Shown one piece after another: positions 16,495-25,385 of a stretch of 64,000 bases of DNA. The stretch's first letter is position 1. Every line of letters starts with the position of its first letter. Under the pieces are notes generated by a model, which did not search any database, was not told where the DNA came from, and saw only the letters and a list, made by a program, of their open reading frames with translations. Both the position numbers and the translations under genes were made by a program. The stretch is from assembly GCA_045591925.1 (NCBI GenBank), contig JAZNTW010000096.1:62001-126000 (forward strand), read 5' to 3'. The DNA is from Firm-04 sp045591925. GTDB taxonomy: Bacteria; Bacillota; Clostridia; Oscillospirales; Ruminococcaceae.

Positions 16495-16523
16495 ATTATA
16501 GCATACCGCGAATGATTTGTCAA
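16495..16523 (-). promoter_or_regulatory. Consensus sigma-A promoter of the B12 uptake operon
   Basis: On the minus strand TTGACA (16518-16523), 17 bp spacer, TGCTATAAT with TATAAT at 16495-16500. Both hexamers match consensus. Transcription would start about 15-20 bases before the aptamer closing stem. Confidence 0.92.
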
Positions 16524-16527
16524 GCAA

Positions 16528-17583
16528 TCACAGCATTGGCATCTCATAGTCATTTCCTGCGGTCAGTTCCTCGACAGAATCCATTTCGTCATCCGGTTCC
16601 GCATCCCATAGCCCTGTCCGGCTCTGCTGCAAGGCATATGGACTTGCGGTATTGCCAACGCCCATAAAGGACTGTTCTGCTGCCGGTTCGGATAACACAG
16701 ACAACGGATTGCCGCTTGAATCGGAATACATTTCCTGCTGCATACCGCCGGTACCAAACAGCTCTGCCTGCAAATCAGCAATCGTATCATCCGGCATCGC
16801 GCCAAACAATTCTTCCGCAGACGGAACAGGCTTCGGCTCCAGGAAAGACGCCGCTTCACCATTCATCGGCAGCTGAGCCGCAATATCTCCGAAAAACGCT
16901 TCCTGTGATTCTTTCGTATACGTAGGTTCTTCCATAAACAGGTCATGCGCGTTTCCGGCATTCGGCATAGACGCAGCGGTTCTTTCTGCTATCTGCGGTA
17001 TGTTATTGTCCGGCTCCCATTCGCTATGGTTTTCCCATTTTTCTTTTTGCTGCATAATAAAACTACACACATCCTTACACTGCGGAATATCTTTGATAAT
17101 GATGCGATCTACGACATTCTCATAATTCACCCGATTTTGAAACGCAACCATAATTGAGCCGCTCTTCGTTCTTTCCCGATAGGCACACACAACTGCATTT
17201 TCTATTTTCCCCCAGTGAATATATTCGGTCTGTTCCTCACCGATTCCACCGGTTTCAATATAGATCCCTTTATTCGTCAGATAATATCTGCCAAGAAACT
17301 TTTTCTGTTTGGACAGAATGCTTCCGAACTTTATGAAAAATATCAAGCCCAGAAACAGCAGCGGCAGTATGTGCTGCACCAAAAATGAGCTGACCAAATT
17401 GCCCTGCTCTAAACCTGCATTTACACCGGAAGAATTCCGTACAACAAATGTAATGATAGCAAGCGCTGCAATCATCAAACCAAACCACGAGGCGTTCGAT
17501 CGTTTGACATTCGGATTTTCTCCCTCACCACAATGCTCATATATGACGTTCTCGCCCTCGCTGAACATATCAACTGCTCTCAC
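16528..17583 (-). CDS. Membrane protein with bacterial PH-like domain, function unknown
   Basis: 351 aa, GTG start at 17583 preceded by AGGAG nine bases upstream. Two membrane segments (~34-50 and ~68-88) are followed by a PH-like beta domain (~95-180: YYLTNKGIYIETGG, YIHWGKIENAVV, RIIIKDIPQCKDV) and a long acidic Pro/Met-rich tail (~190-351) that looks disordered. Many Clostridia encode such bPH proteins without known role. Its stop is only 5 bp from the -35 of the B12 promoter, so the two units are separate. Confidence 0.65.
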   Translation of the reverse strand: MRAVDMFSEGENVIYEHCGEGENPNVKRSNASWFGLMIAALAIITFVVRNSSGVNAGLEQGNLVSSFLVQHILPLLFLGLIFFIKFGSILSKQKKFLGRYYLTNKGIYIETGGIGEEQTEYIHWGKIENAVVCAYRERTKSGSIMVAFQNRVNYENVVDRIIIKDIPQCKDVCSFIMQQKEKWENHSEWEPDNNIPQIAERTAASMPNAGNAHDLFMEEPTYTKESQEAFFGDIAAQLPMNGEAASFLEPKPVPSAEELFGAMPDDTIADLQAELFGTGGMQQEMYSDSSGNPLSVLSEPAAEQSFMGVGNTASPYALQQSRTGLWDAEPDDEMDSVEELTAGNDYEMPML

Positions 17584-17804
17584 TGTTTTCTTCTCCTATT
17601 GATCCATGATATTCGATTGCACATATTTTTCTCTATCGCTCATAGTATATCATTTACGAATAGCATTTGTCAAGACGTATCGCACAATTTTGAAAACCCT
17701 GACTGTACCATCCGAAATCACCCCTTGTATGATACAATAAGCGAAACTGTCCAGCACGGCAAAAATTCAGGAAATGCAGTTGTATTTTCTGTGCAGTGCT
17801 CCCC

Positions 17805-17833
17805 TTGCAATCATTTGCATATTATGGTATAAT
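17805..17833 (+). promoter_or_regulatory. Sigma-A promoter for the PHP phosphoesterase gene
   Basis: TTGCAA at 17805-17810, 17 bp spacer, TGGTATAAT with TATAAT at 17828-17833. It is about 50 bases before the ATG at 17881. The rest of the 17584-17804 gap shows no other gene or structure. Confidence 0.88.
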
Positions 17834-17880
17834 AAATATTATATCCATCAGCACAAATCCGAAAGGAGCAAGCGATTCCC

Positions 17881-18708
17881 ATGATTATGAATCTGCATAC
17901 CCATACGCATAATTCTCCGGATGCACAGCAAACTGTCTCCGAGCGTGTGAAGGCGGCAAATCAGCTCGGTCTGCGCTATATGGCAATCACCGACCATGTC
18001 GAAATCAAGCGCTACTATCTGGCTGCGTACTACGGTGCAGAGGAAAATTCGGAGTTTTTTTATGACGGCGGCGGCGTTTTTGCACGCTCGGCTGCCGAAA
18101 CCGTCGCTGCACAGGCAGAGGCTGCACCATTGAAGCTACTCTGCGGCGCAGAGGTCGGGCAAATTCCGCAGGATATCGAAAAATCTATGCTGATTTATCA
18201 GGACTCGCGTGTTGATCTGGTCATCGGCTCCGTTCATGAGCTGCCTGATAAGCCGGATTTCTATTTTCTCGATTATACCAAAGAAAACATTCCGGCGCTG
18301 ATTTCTGCGTATTTTGAGGAGGTTCTGCGCCTCGCCCAAACAGATTGCTGGGATATTCTGGGGCATCTGACCTACGGGCTGCGATATCTCCCCAACCGCA
18401 GAGCCTATGACCTTACACCGCACCGTGCGCTGATTGACGAAATCCTGATGACAGTCATCCGAAAAAATAAGGCGATTGAGCTGAACGGTTCCGGATTGCG
18501 CAAGCCGCAGCCCTACATTGACCCCGACCTTGCAATCATTCGGCGGTATTATGATCTCGGCGGCAGAAATCTGACCATCAGCACCGATGCACATGATACG
18601 GACTATCTCGGCTTCGGGCTTGATTTGCTCGAAGATATGGCGCGCGCAGTCGGGTTCACTGCGCTGACATGGTTTGAAAAGCATGAACCCAGAAAAGAAC
18701 CCCTATAA
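17881..18708 (+). CDS. PHP-domain phosphoesterase, histidinol-phosphatase (HisJ/HisK) type
   Basis: 275 aa. Metal-site motifs include NLHTHTHNSPD at the N-terminus, MAITDHVE (~40), CGAEVGQ (~85), GSVHELP (~115), GHLTY (~161) and the late STDAHDTDYLG (~238), as in PHP histidinol phosphatases. The activity would remove phosphate from histidinol phosphate in His synthesis, but PHP paralogues with other substrates exist and no his genes are nearby. AAAGGAG precedes the ATG. Confidence 0.82.
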   Translation: MIMNLHTHTHNSPDAQQTVSERVKAANQLGLRYMAITDHVEIKRYYLAAYYGAEENSEFFYDGGGVFARSAAETVAAQAEAAPLKLLCGAEVGQIPQDIEKSMLIYQDSRVDLVIGSVHELPDKPDFYFLDYTKENIPALISAYFEEVLRLAQTDCWDILGHLTYGLRYLPNRRAYDLTPHRALIDEILMTVIRKNKAIELNGSGLRKPQPYIDPDLAIIRRYYDLGGRNLTISTDAHDTDYLGFGLDLLEDMARAVGFTALTWFEKHEPRKEPL

Positions 18709-18721
18709 GTACATCCACAAA

Positions 18722-18757
18722 CCGTCTGAATCGTGCAGCGAATCAGACGGCTCTTTC
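18722..18757 (+). terminator. Hairpin/terminator between the PHP gene and pth
   Basis: CCGTCTGA (18722-18729) and TCAGACGG (18743-18750) form a stem with a 13-base loop followed by CTCTTTC, a weak T-tract. Termination is probably partial. Confidence 0.6.
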
Positions 18758-18825
18758 ACCCGCTGCAATGCCCGAATCAACGCATTGTATGCAAATGAAT
18801 TCAACAATAAAAGGAAGCAGATACC

Positions 18826-19521
18826 GTGAGCATATTTGATCTTTTCAAGCAAATCGAATCCAATACGCCAACCGTTACCGGTCCGCCGGAATATATCATC
18901 GCAGGACTTGGCAACATCGGTGACAAATATCAGAATACGCGCCATAATGCCGGCTTCATGATGCTGGATGCCTTCGCTGAAAAGCATGGCGCAAAATTCG
19001 GAAAGCATCAGTTCAAATCCAATACCGCAATGGCAGAATGCGGCGGCGTCCGCTGTCTGCTGCTGAAACCCGATACCTTTATGAATCTCAGCGGTCAGGC
19101 TGTGACCGAAGCCATGCAATTCTATCAGATTCCACCCGAACGCGTCATTGTGATATATGACGACATCAATCTCAATGTCGGTGAGCTGCGCATCCGCAAA
19201 AAAGGCAGCGATGGCGGTCACAACGGCATGAAGAATATCATCTATCTTTCCGGCGCAGATATCTTCCCCAGAATCCGTGTCGGCGTTGGACAGAAGCCGC
19301 ATCCGGATTATGACCTTGCAGACTGGGTTCTTTCTGCATTCTCTCCGGCTGAGCGCGATACGCTTGCTGAAACTGCACAGACCGTCTGCGCAGCCCTGAC
19401 GCTGATGCTCGATGGCAAAGTAGACCTCGCCATGAGCCGCTATAATGGTGGAAAACAGAAAAAGCAGAAAGCACCGAAGCCGGATGCTGCCGGACAACCA
19501 AACGAGGAGGGCAAGCAATGA
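18826..19521 (+). CDS. pth: Peptidyl-tRNA hydrolase
   Basis: 231 aa from GTG at 18826 with AAAAGGAAG upstream. Core motifs are GLGNIGDKYQNTRHNAGF with the catalytic His (~40), MNLSGQAV, DDINLNVGELRI and GGHNGMKNI. Pth releases tRNA from stalled peptidyl-tRNA. It is longer than the usual ~190 aa: about 20 extra residues at the N-terminus (IFDLFKQIESNTPTVTGPPE) and a Lys/Pro-rich tail of ~25 residues. The last four bases overlap the start of the next gene (ATGA). Confidence 0.95.
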   Translation: MSIFDLFKQIESNTPTVTGPPEYIIAGLGNIGDKYQNTRHNAGFMMLDAFAEKHGAKFGKHQFKSNTAMAECGGVRCLLLKPDTFMNLSGQAVTEAMQFYQIPPERVIVIYDDINLNVGELRIRKKGSDGGHNGMKNIIYLSGADIFPRIRVGVGQKPHPDYDLADWVLSAFSPAERDTLAETAQTVCAALTLMLDGKVDLAMSRYNGGKQKKQKAPKPDAAGQPNEEGKQ

Positions 19522-20585
19522 AGCTGAAATCGCTTGCCACGATTCTGATTACAGCTGCTTCTATTCTCCTGACCGGATGTACGAATCAGTTCGGTGGAGA
19601 CGAGAGCAGCGCTGCCGACCTCTGGCTGGGCATTGAACCGGCACTCGAAAATGAATTCGGCAAGGAAACCTATGAAGATGGCCTGTATCTCTCGCAAACC
19701 GTAAAAGAGCCGCAGCCCAACCCCTATGCAAAGGATAAAAAGCGCGTCCGCGAGGGCACGACAGATGACGGCATCCGCTATGTGCTATACCAGGAACACG
19801 CCGAAATCATCGGGCACAGCGCAAAGTTCAATGCCGAGGAGCTTGTCATTCCGGAAACCATCAGTGATAAACCGGTCACAAAAATTGTCTCTGTCGAATT
19901 TTCCGATACAAACCGCTTTGAAGCCGATAAATCCGGCGCGTTCTATAGCTGCTATACGCTCTCCAAGGTCACACTTCCGGATGGACTCTACGAGATCGGT
20001 GATTACGCCTTTTACGGCTGCAAAAATCTCCGCACCATCGAAATTCCGGAAAGCGTCATGCACATCGGAAAAAGTGCGTTTGCCATGTGCTCGAACCTCA
20101 GCTCGCTGACTGTCCCCTCCGGCATTGATACCATCGGAGACAACGCGTTTTTGCAGACACCGTGGTATAATGACCTGCTCTTACACCGCGATCTCATCAT
20201 CTTTAACGGCAGACTCTATGACGCCGGCAATCGCTGCACCGGCGAAGTCATCGTTCCGGATCATGTCGTTTCCATCAGCAATTACGCGTTTTATTCCTGT
20301 GCGGATATCACAGCGGTCATTCTTCCGGAAAGCGTCCAATCTATCGGACAATGCGCATTCCGTGACTGTCCGATGCTGAGAGATGTTGTCATTCGGAATC
20401 CCGATTGCAAAATCTACAGCGATATGTCTACATTCAGTAATAAGAAAAAAATCGGTGATCTGGATTACTTCAGAGGCACAATTTACGGCGAAAAGGATTC
20501 CAAGGTGGAAAAGTTTGCCAAGAAGTTCGGTCATGACTTTGAGGAAACGTCAGAATATTCGCCGAAATCCGACAAGAAGAAGTAA
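19518..20585 (+). CDS. Lipoprotein with leucine-rich (BspA-type, LRR_5) repeats
   Basis: 355 aa. Lipobox ILLTGC gives a lipidated Cys near residue 20. From ~105 there are BspA-like repeats: LSKVTLPDGLYEIGDYAFYG, IEIPESVMHIGKSAFAMC, LTVPSGIDTIGDNAF, AVILPESVQSIGQCAFRDC. Such repeats make a curved solenoid used for binding on the cell surface. It is translationally coupled to pth by ATGA overlap, with GAGGAGG upstream. The partner is unknown. Confidence 0.85.
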   Translation: MKLKSLATILITAASILLTGCTNQFGGDESSAADLWLGIEPALENEFGKETYEDGLYLSQTVKEPQPNPYAKDKKRVREGTTDDGIRYVLYQEHAEIIGHSAKFNAEELVIPETISDKPVTKIVSVEFSDTNRFEADKSGAFYSCYTLSKVTLPDGLYEIGDYAFYGCKNLRTIEIPESVMHIGKSAFAMCSNLSSLTVPSGIDTIGDNAFLQTPWYNDLLLHRDLIIFNGRLYDAGNRCTGEVIVPDHVVSISNYAFYSCADITAVILPESVQSIGQCAFRDCPMLRDVVIRNPDCKIYSDMSTFSNKKKIGDLDYFRGTIYGEKDSKVEKFAKKFGHDFEETSEYSPKSDKKK

Positions 20586-20602
20586 AAATCAAATACATAC
20601 GC

Positions 20603-20628
20603 AGGGGGTATCCGTCCGGATATCCCCT
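20603..20628. other. Perfect 11-bp hairpin between the LRR lipoprotein and mfd
   Basis: AGGGGGTATCC / GGATATCCCCT (one G-T pair) with a 4-base loop and no T-tract on either side, so probably not a classical terminator. It could protect the mRNA end or pause transcription. Confidence 0.6.
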
Positions 20629-20662
20629 AAAACCGTTCTCTACCGAAAGCAAGGAGACTTAT

Positions 20663-23600
20663 ATGCAATTTTTCGCTGAAGCAGCCGCCAAGCTGCCCGT
20701 TATGAAAGAACTCCGCGCCGCGCGTGACAAACGGATTTCTCCGATTTCTCTGACCGGCGTTTCTCAGATTCATAAAGCACAGATTTTGTTTGCGCTCTCA
20801 CTGGAGCAGCCACTCCTTGTTGTTCTGCCGGATGAATCTGCGGTTCGGCAGCTCTGTGAGGATGTCAATTTTATGGCAGGCTGCCGCATTGCCTATCCAT
20901 ATCCCTCCAAAGAACTGAATTTCCTTGAATCAGCCGGTATTTCCCGTGAATACGAGCATTTGCGACTCAGTGCGTTATCGGCACTGTGCAGCGGAGAATG
21001 CCGCGTACTTGCCGCCTCAGCCGAAGCTGCGATGCAGTATACGCTGCCGCAAGAGGTTCTCACTGCGCGCACGCTTCATATCAAGGTCGGTGAAAGCTAC
21101 GACAGAACCGCCCTCACCGACGCACTCATCGCGCTCGGTTATCTGCGCTGTGAACAGGTTGACGCACCCGGACAGTTTTCCGTCCGCGGCTCCATCATCG
21201 ACATCTTTTCACCGCAAAATCCATTGCCGATGCGTGCCGAATTCTGGGATGATGAAATTGACAGCATGGCATGGTTTGAGCCGGAAACACAGCGCCGTAC
21301 CGATATCATAGACGAAGCGGCGGTGATTCCTGCCATGGAAGCGCTGCCGGATGCCGCTGTACTCGCAGAACGAATCCGACAGACCACCAAGCTCATTCGC
21401 GGAAAACACGCAGCCGAGCTGAAAGAAAAGCTTTCAGCCGATGCGGATAAACTCGAAAGCGGTGTCTCGCTGCTCCATATCGACCTGTATTTTTCATTGA
21501 TTTATCAGAAGCCGTCTACGCTGTTTGAATATTTCAGCGGTGAGATTGTCCTCTGTGAAACAAGTGCGCTTCATGATGCACTGCAAGGCTTGCAGGCGCG
21601 TTACAGCGAGGATGTCAAGCTGATGCTGGCAGAGGGCAAAATCTGCCGTCAGCTAGCCGAATATTATCTGGACGCCGCGACCGTGCTCGCCGAAGCGCAA
21701 TCGCATCCGCTGCTCTGCATGAACGCATTTTTGAGCAGTACAAGCACCTTTCAGTTCCAGAAAATGCTCTCCGTTGAGGCAACGCAGAATGCCCCATGGG
21801 GCGGCAGCACGCGCATTCTTGCCGACGATTTGCAGGAGCTGTGCAAGCGCGGCTATCGCGTGATGGTCTGCGGCGGCACCGAAAAAACGCTCCCGATTTT
21901 GATGCAGGATTTGCAGGAAAGCGGCATCGAATGCGCAATCGCGGATGCAGATACGTCTACCGAAGCCGGAAAGGTTCTGCTGATGTGCAGCGGACTCTCT
22001 GCCGGATTTGAATATCCCGCGATCAAATACGCCTGCATTGCGCAGAGCAAGGCGCAAAGCACCGTTCTCAAAAAGCGCAGATTCAAAAAGGGTCAGGAAA
22101 TTCGCGCACTTTCCGAAATCTCCGAGGGTGATGTGGTCGTTCATGCCGCACATGGTATCGGACGGTTCAAGGGCATCAAAAAGCTCGATATGGATGGCAT
22201 CACCAAGGATTATATCACGATCGAATATCAGGGCGGTGACGAGCTGTTTGTCCCGGTCACGCAGCTTGACCTGGTTTCACGCTATATCGGCGGCAAGGAC
22301 GATGTCTCCGTGAAGCTGAACAAGCTCGGTTCACAGGAATGGCAGAAAACACGTACCAACGTCAAAAAAGCGGTAAAAGACATGGCGGCGCAGCTGATCC
22401 GTCTCTATGCCGCACGCGAAAAGGCAGTCGGTTTCCGATTTGACGCGGATGATGAGGTGCAGCGCGATTTTGAAGAGCGCTTCCCCTATATCGAGACTGC
22501 CGATCAGCTCCGCAGCATACAGGAAATCAAAAAGGATATGGAGCGCGATCGTCCGATGGATCGTCTGCTTTGCGGCGACGTTGGCTTTGGAAAAACGGAG
22601 GTCGCATTCCGTGCGGCACTCAAATGTATCCTTTCCGGCAAGCAATGCGTCATTCTCGCACCGACAACGGTGCTTGCAAATCAGCATTACGAAACCGCAC
22701 TCCGGCGCTTCGAGTCCGTACCGGTCAATATTGAATTGCTCTCACGCTTCCGCACCGCAAAACAGCAAACCGAAATCCTCAAAAAAGCTGCCAACGGCAC
22801 GATTGATTTGCTGATTGGTACGCACAGACTGCTCTCCAAGGATGTCAAATTTGCAGCGCTTGGTCTTGCAATCATTGACGAGGAACAGCGCTTCGGCGTT
22901 GCGCACAAGGAACGCTTCAAGGAGGTGTTCCACGGCATCGACATCCTGACGCTCTCTGCGACACCGATTCCGCGCACCCTGAATATGGCGCTCTCCGGCA
23001 TCCGCGATATGAGCGTCATCGAAGAACCGCCGCAGGACAGATATCCGGTACAGAGCTTTGTGCTGGAATACGATGCAGGCTTGATCGTACAGGCAATTCA
23101 GCGTGAGCTGAAACGCGGCGGTCAGGTATACTATATTCATAATCGCGTGGAAACGATTCTGCAATGCGCCGGAAAATTACAGGATATGCTCCCCGACGCG
23201 CGCATCGGCTATGCACACGGTAAAATGTCCGAACTCGAAATCAGCGAGGTCTGGAGCCGATTGGTCGAGCATGAAATTGATATCCTCGTCTGCACGACCA
23301 TCATCGAAACGGGCGTCGATATCCCGAATGCCAATACGCTTATTCTCGAACAGGCTGACCGCTTCGGACTTTCACAGCTCTATCAGCTCCGCGGCAGAGT
23401 CGGGCGTTCCAATCGTCGTGCCTACGCATATTTCACCTATCAGAAAAACCGCACGCTCACAGATGTCGCAGAAAAACGACTGGACGCTATGCGTGAATTC
23501 ACACAGTTCGGCAGCGGCTTCCGTATCGCCATGCGCGACCTTGAAATCCGCGGCGCCGGCAGCATCCTCGGCGGTCAGCAGCATGGTCAGATGGAACAGG

Positions 23601-24112
23601 TCGGCTATGAAATGTATCTGAAAATGCTCAATGAGGCAATCGCGGAGGAAAAGGGTGAACCGGTCAAGCCGCCTGCCTGCACCGTTGATATTCAGGTGGA
23701 GGCGCATATTCCGGAGGACTATATCGTCAGCATGACCTCGCGCTTGGAAATCTACCGGCGAATCGCGCTGGTCGAAACGGAAGCCGATCAGACCGATCTC
23801 ATTGACGAGCTGATCGACCGCTTCGGTGATCCGCCGAAAAGTCTGCTGAATCTGATTGGCGCATCGCTCCTCCGCAATACCGCAGGACGACTCGGCATTA
23901 CAGAAATCTCGCAGAAGCGCGGCGCACTCTTTTTCTTTGTCACGCAGCCCAATGTCAAACAGCTTCAGGCGCTTATGGTGCAATACTATGACCGCATCGC
24001 ATTCAACGATAAAAAAGCGCCGTATTATGTTGCAATCCGTATCAAACAGAATGAGCTTTCCGTTGATCTGATGCGAAATGTCATCGCAATATTTGAGAAG
24101 AATGCGTCATAA
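20663..24112 (+). CDS. mfd: Transcription-repair coupling factor Mfd
   Basis: 1149 aa, full length. The N-terminal UvrB-like part (GVSQIHKAQILFALSLEQP) is followed by the RNA-polymerase-interacting CarD-like domain (~485: SEGDVVVHAAHGIGRFKG), then RecG-like helicase motifs: GDVGFGKTE (~637), DEEQRFG (~738), TLSATPIPRT and the C-terminal TRCF domain. It removes stalled RNA polymerase at lesions and recruits UvrA. AAGGAG is upstream of the ATG. Its position after pth is the same as in Bacillus. Confidence 0.97.
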   Translation: MQFFAEAAAKLPVMKELRAARDKRISPISLTGVSQIHKAQILFALSLEQPLLVVLPDESAVRQLCEDVNFMAGCRIAYPYPSKELNFLESAGISREYEHLRLSALSALCSGECRVLAASAEAAMQYTLPQEVLTARTLHIKVGESYDRTALTDALIALGYLRCEQVDAPGQFSVRGSIIDIFSPQNPLPMRAEFWDDEIDSMAWFEPETQRRTDIIDEAAVIPAMEALPDAAVLAERIRQTTKLIRGKHAAELKEKLSADADKLESGVSLLHIDLYFSLIYQKPSTLFEYFSGEIVLCETSALHDALQGLQARYSEDVKLMLAEGKICRQLAEYYLDAATVLAEAQSHPLLCMNAFLSSTSTFQFQKMLSVEATQNAPWGGSTRILADDLQELCKRGYRVMVCGGTEKTLPILMQDLQESGIECAIADADTSTEAGKVLLMCSGLSAGFEYPAIKYACIAQSKAQSTVLKKRRFKKGQEIRALSEISEGDVVVHAAHGIGRFKGIKKLDMDGITKDYITIEYQGGDELFVPVTQLDLVSRYIGGKDDVSVKLNKLGSQEWQKTRTNVKKAVKDMAAQLIRLYAAREKAVGFRFDADDEVQRDFEERFPYIETADQLRSIQEIKKDMERDRPMDRLLCGDVGFGKTEVAFRAALKCILSGKQCVILAPTTVLANQHYETALRRFESVPVNIELLSRFRTAKQQTEILKKAANGTIDLLIGTHRLLSKDVKFAALGLAIIDEEQRFGVAHKERFKEVFHGIDILTLSATPIPRTLNMALSGIRDMSVIEEPPQDRYPVQSFVLEYDAGLIVQAIQRELKRGGQVYYIHNRVETILQCAGKLQDMLPDARIGYAHGKMSELEISEVWSRLVEHEIDILVCTTIIETGVDIPNANTLILEQADRFGLSQLYQLRGRVGRSNRRAYAYFTYQKNRTLTDVAEKRLDAMREFTQFGSGFRIAMRDLEIRGAGSILGGQQHGQMEQVGYEMYLKMLNEAIAEEKGEPVKPPACTVDIQVEAHIPEDYIVSMTSRLEIYRRIALVETEADQTDLIDELIDRFGDPPKSLLNLIGASLLRNTAGRLGITEISQKRGALFFFVTQPNVKQLQALMVQYYDRIAFNDKKAPYYVAIRIKQNELSVDLMRNVIAIFEKNAS

Positions 24113-24194
24113 CAACCGAATCATTTTCAGATAATTTTGTGCATTGTAACGAATACTATTCGATATATTTTCAACAAATTCAGCAATGCGCGAA

Positions 24195-24224
24195 TGGACA
24201 TTTCATGCAGAAACGTGCTATAAT
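24195..24224 (+). promoter_or_regulatory. Sigma-A promoter for the Ser/Glu-rich lipoprotein gene
   Basis: TGGACA at 24195-24200, 18 bp spacer, TGCTATAAT with TATAAT at 24219-24224. It gives a leader of about 110 bases that contains the hairpin at 24279. Confidence 0.85.
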
Positions 24225-24278
24225 AACAATATGTAGAGCAGTACCGCACGCTCTGTACGGAGGATTGCCTGAAATTTC

Positions 24279-24312
24279 CGAATGCTCTCTGCACTGCGCA
24301 GGGGGCATTCGT
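24279..24312 (+). other. Leader hairpin sharing a 15-base core with the downstream terminator
   Basis: CGAATGCTCTCTGC pairs along its whole length with GCAGGGGGCATTCG (14 bp including G-T pairs) around a short loop. There is no T-tract. The core TGCACTGCGCAGGGG (24290-24304) recurs exactly at 25272-25286 in the terminator after the gene. Confidence 0.7.
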
Positions 24313-24339
24313 TATCATCATAATACGGAGGAATGAATT

Positions 24340-25248
24340 ATGAAAAAACTGCTTGCCATACTCTCCGCGTTCACAATGCTCGGCGCACTTGCTTCCTGCG
24401 GAAAGGATACCACCACCGACAGCTCCTCTGCCGCAGAATCATCCTCTGCACCGGAGAGCGTCGCTTCGGAAGCCTCAGAGGAAGAAAGCAGCACAGAGGA
24501 ATCGTCTGTTCCCGATCCGCTGCCGAGAATTGCAGGTCCGATCGACGCAAATGCAATCACCTTTGAAGATGGCGAACTGTATACCTGTCGTCAGGTAGAC
24601 GGCGGCGGCGATGAATGTGATATTGAGCTTTCGGTTGCCGATCTCGATGGCGACAAGAAGCTGAAAATCCATGCACTGCGCGATGACCCTGCCGAGGAAT
24701 ACGGCGTTGTGAAAATTGTGTTCAATCTGCCGGAGCTGCTCGGTGTGGAGAATGTCGGCAATATCGGACATATCAGCGTAGATTTCACCTGTCTTGCCAA
24801 TGAGATGTGGCAGCACGAGGACGGTACCGAATCCATTGTCGTCGGAAACTTCCTTGGTGCGCTCGCCGGCAATCTCGCTTCCGAAAAAGCAATCGATGCC
24901 GATGGCAATGTCATTCAGAATGATTGGACGACACATTATGAATTTGAATATCAGGAATGGGTACATCCGGAGGGAACATGGCGCTGCGAAACTGACGTAC
25001 CTGCGTTACTTCCGGTAAACGGCTATGCCGCAAACGATCCCGGCACCACGCTTGTCATCATGCGCTGGGGACAGGAAAACGATGTTGATCTCTATATCGA
25101 CAACCTCACCTTCTTCGATAAGGACGGCAATTCCATGCCCATCGTATTCAGCAATACCGCTGCCGAGGGCGGCGCGGAATCCGCTGCCGAACCGGAATCT
25201 GCTCCCGAAGAAAGCAGCACAGAATCACAGGAAACTGCTGCAACATAA
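24340..25248 (+). CDS. Ser/Glu-rich lipoprotein, function unknown
   Basis: 302 aa. A signal peptide with lipobox ALASC puts the lipidated Cys near residue 20. A Ser/Glu-rich linker (~22-60), a soluble domain (~65-270) and a second Ser/Glu tail follow. The domain has a jelly-roll-like feel with IELSVADLDGDKKLKI and MRWGQENDVDLYIDNLTFFD near its end, the latter typical of carbohydrate-binding-module beta-sandwiches, but I cannot name a family. GGAGGAATGAATT precedes the ATG. Monocistronic between its own promoter and terminator. Confidence 0.8.
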   Translation: MKKLLAILSAFTMLGALASCGKDTTTDSSSAAESSSAPESVASEASEEESSTEESSVPDPLPRIAGPIDANAITFEDGELYTCRQVDGGGDECDIELSVADLDGDKKLKIHALRDDPAEEYGVVKIVFNLPELLGVENVGNIGHISVDFTCLANEMWQHEDGTESIVVGNFLGALAGNLASEKAIDADGNVIQNDWTTHYEFEYQEWVHPEGTWRCETDVPALLPVNGYAANDPGTTLVIMRWGQENDVDLYIDNLTFFDKDGNSMPIVFSNTAAEGGAESAAEPESAPEESSTESQETAAT

Positions 25249-25261
25249 TCCTAAAATACGA

Positions 25262-25297
25262 AAGCGATCCTTGCACTGCGCAGGGGTCGTTTCTTTT
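25262..25297 (+). terminator. Terminator after the Ser/Glu-rich lipoprotein gene
   Basis: AAGCGATCCTTGC / GCAGGGGTCGTTT forms a 13-bp stem (with G-T pairs) followed by CTTTT. It shares TGCACTGCGCAGGGG with the leader hairpin of the same gene. Confidence 0.8.
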
Positions 25298-25317
25298 GTG
25301 CATCTTGCACATACCAC

Positions 25318-25346
25318 TTGCATTTTCTGTGAAAATGTGGTATAAT
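25318..25346 (+). promoter_or_regulatory. Sigma-A promoter for hprK
   Basis: TTGCAT at 25318-25323, 17 bp spacer, TGGTATAAT with TATAAT at 25341-25346, about 40 bases before the hprK ATG. Confidence 0.9.
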
Positions 25347-25385
25347 ATAAAAGACCATCCCATATTATAAAAGGAGGCTTTTATC

